From assembly GCA_002503205.1 (NCBI GenBank), contig DARE01000029.1, positions 1 to 5,715 of the forward strand: a stretch of 5,715 nucleotides of DNA, written 5' to 3'. The notes beneath the pieces were generated by a model. That model saw only the letters and a list, made by a program, of their open reading frames with translations. It was not told where the DNA came from and ran no database searches. Shown here piece by piece: positions 4,583 through 5,715 of this stretch. The position numbers and the translations under genes are program-made. How positions within the stretch are numbered: the first letter of the stretch is position 1; each line of letters opens with the position of its first letter. The DNA is from Thermoplasmatales archaeon UBA447. GTDB taxonomy: Archaea; Thermoplasmatota; Thermoplasmata; Thermoplasmatales; Thermoplasmataceae.

Positions 4583-4608
4583 TCCATACGCAAATCCGGG
4601 AATAGCAA

Positions 4609-5715
4609 CTAAACGAAATACAGGGAGAGAAGCGTGAAGGTGAGGACAGGCAGGGCAATTATGAATCCTACCTTCATGTAGTATCTGTATCCAATTTTTA
4701 TTCCATTTTTACGATCAAGGGTGTGAAGCCATAAAAGCGTTGCAAGAGAACCTATTGGAGTGAATTTTGGGCCGATATCATTGCCGATGACATTTGTGTA
4801 AATCAGATAATGAGCGTTATGAATCGAGGAAATTGAGAGTGCGCCAAGCATTACAGAGGGCATGTTGTTCATGCTGGAAGCCAGGAAGGCGAAGAAGTAT
4901 CCAGAGAAAACATATGGTAATGGACCACCCAGAGACACTATGTGCGTCAGAAAAATGCCCATAAGTGCTGTAAGCCCGTTCAGCCCGAGACCGTATACAA
5001 CAAGATACATGCCGAATGAAAATATGACGATCTGCCATGGGGCTTCCTTGATAACCTTGACTGTGTCTATGTCACCGCTTGACCTTGCGGAGATCATCAC
5101 GAATGCTGCAACCGCAACTGATATGAATGCAATTGGGACATTATAGATCCCGCTAACCGAATAGAGAATTATGAGGGCCATTATTACTGGAACGCTCATC
5201 TTTGCAGTGAGTGGAGATCTTATTGCTTCACGTGGGTTTCCCAAGGTTTTGGTTGAATAGTGCGATATGACTGTTTTCCGATAGAATAGATATAGAATGG
5301 CAAGGGATACAGCAATGGATACAAGATCAGGGAGTATCATCACCCTGGCGTAGGTAAGGAATGAAATGTGGAAATAGGTGATGCTCACTATATTCACCAG
5401 GTTGCTCACAGATAGAGGAAGTGATGCAGAATCCGCAATGAACCCAGTTGCCATTATGAAGGGGAGAATGTATTTCCTCTCCACATTCATGTTTACAAGC
5501 ATTTCGTATACTATTGGTGTAAGGATAAGGGCAGTTCCATCGTTGGCGAATATTGCGGATATCCCGGATCCGAGAATTATAATAAAGAGGAAAAGCAGGT
5601 TCCCATGCCCTCCTGCCATGCGTGCAATCTTAAGGGCAGCATACTTGAAGACACCCGCCTCATCCAGTGCAAGTGATATGAGAATTATTGCTATGAAAGT
5701 GAAAGTGGCATTCCA
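4609..5715 (-). CDS. arsB: ArsB arsenite efflux permease (5' end outside window)
   Basis: ArsB exports arsenite and antimonite across the cytoplasmic membrane, alone or with the ArsA ATPase. The frame has no stop up to the window edge, so the ATG at 5619 is internal: the residues before it (WNATFTFIAIILISLALDE) match ArsB just after its first ~50 residues. The 368 visible residues align colinearly, as I recall it, with the 429-residue E. coli protein to its C-terminus. Conserved blocks include FANDGTALILTP, GFIADSASLPLSVSNLVNI, APWQIVIFSFGMYLVVYGL, SSMNNMP and GPKFTPIGSLATLLWLH. About ten hydrophobic helices are visible. The promoter and any arsR or arsA partner would lie to the right. No frame damage is seen. 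Confidence 0.95.
   Translation of the reverse strand, partial: WNATFTFIAIILISLALDEAGVFKYAALKIARMAGGHGNLLFLFIIILGSGISAIFANDGTALILTPIVYEMLVNMNVERKYILPFIMATGFIADSASLPLSVSNLVNIVSITYFHISFLTYARVMILPDLVSIAVSLAILYLFYRKTVISHYSTKTLGNPREAIRSPLTAKMSVPVIMALIILYSVSGIYNVPIAFISVAVAAFVMISARSSGDIDTVKVIKEAPWQIVIFSFGMYLVVYGLGLNGLTALMGIFLTHIVSLGGPLPYVFSGYFFAFLASSMNNMPSVMLGALSISSIHNAHYLIYTNVIGNDIGPKFTPIGSLATLLWLHTLDRKNGIKIGYRYYMKVGFIIALPVLTFTLLSLYFV

Noticed and set aside
1942..4610. Shared 13-mer GGGAATAGCAACT at 1942-1954 and 4598-4610
   Set aside because: The surrounding bases do not match, and one shared 13-mer in 5.7 kb is within reach of chance, so I do not treat it as a repeat.
4817..5146. Open frames on both strands inside arsB
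   Set aside because: They overlap conserved ArsB blocks in the correct frame and show no family features of their own.

Overview
The window looks like a stretch of an archaeal chromosome, most probably a Thermoplasmatales-type acidophile. That is an inference from three things: A/T-rich TATA boxes that sit 22-27 bases before start codons with no Shine-Dalgarno sequence (leaderless transcription), a dense cluster of VapBC toxin-antitoxin genes, and metal and arsenite efflux genes. No rRNA, tRNA or other taxonomic marker is present, so the assignment is tentative.

Left third (1-2110): a toxin-antitoxin island. It holds the 3' end of one PIN-domain toxin gene (+), a complete RHH-antitoxin/PIN-toxin pair on the minus strand (346-986), and a complete AbrB-type antitoxin/PIN-toxin pair on the plus strand (1280-1924). 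Three copies of a previously unlabelled ~41-bp repeat (300-340, 1103-1143, 1989-2029; 32-37 of 41 bases identical pairwise, all in one orientation) punctuate the modules, one at each boundary. The similarity runs on into the 3' end of the minus-strand vapC. Copy C is followed by a frameshifted relic of such a vapC tail, and copy B by a fainter one. The island therefore seems to have grown or reshuffled through repeated duplication or exchange of a vapC-end segment. All three repeats also keep open a short minus-strand reading frame with a shared GRDL..VL peptide; in copy B it forms a possible 36-residue gene.

Middle (2110-3110): a cation diffusion facilitator (zinc/iron-type metal efflux) gene. 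Its promoter region carries three alternating TAACCG/CGGTTA half-sites around the start codon, a candidate operator.

3110-4608: about 1.5 kb of decayed DNA with no intact gene that I can defend. It contains a minus-strand Cys-rich frame resembling a transposase zinc ribbon, two more stop-to-stop frames of about 54 codons without recognisable function, and a 114-codon piece equal to the last three membrane helices of an MFS transporter.

Right end (4609-5715): the 3' 85-90% of arsB, an arsenite efflux permease, on the minus strand, running off the window. The CDF and ArsB genes fit life in metal-rich acid. The TA island and the decayed region mark this as a flexible accessory segment between them.
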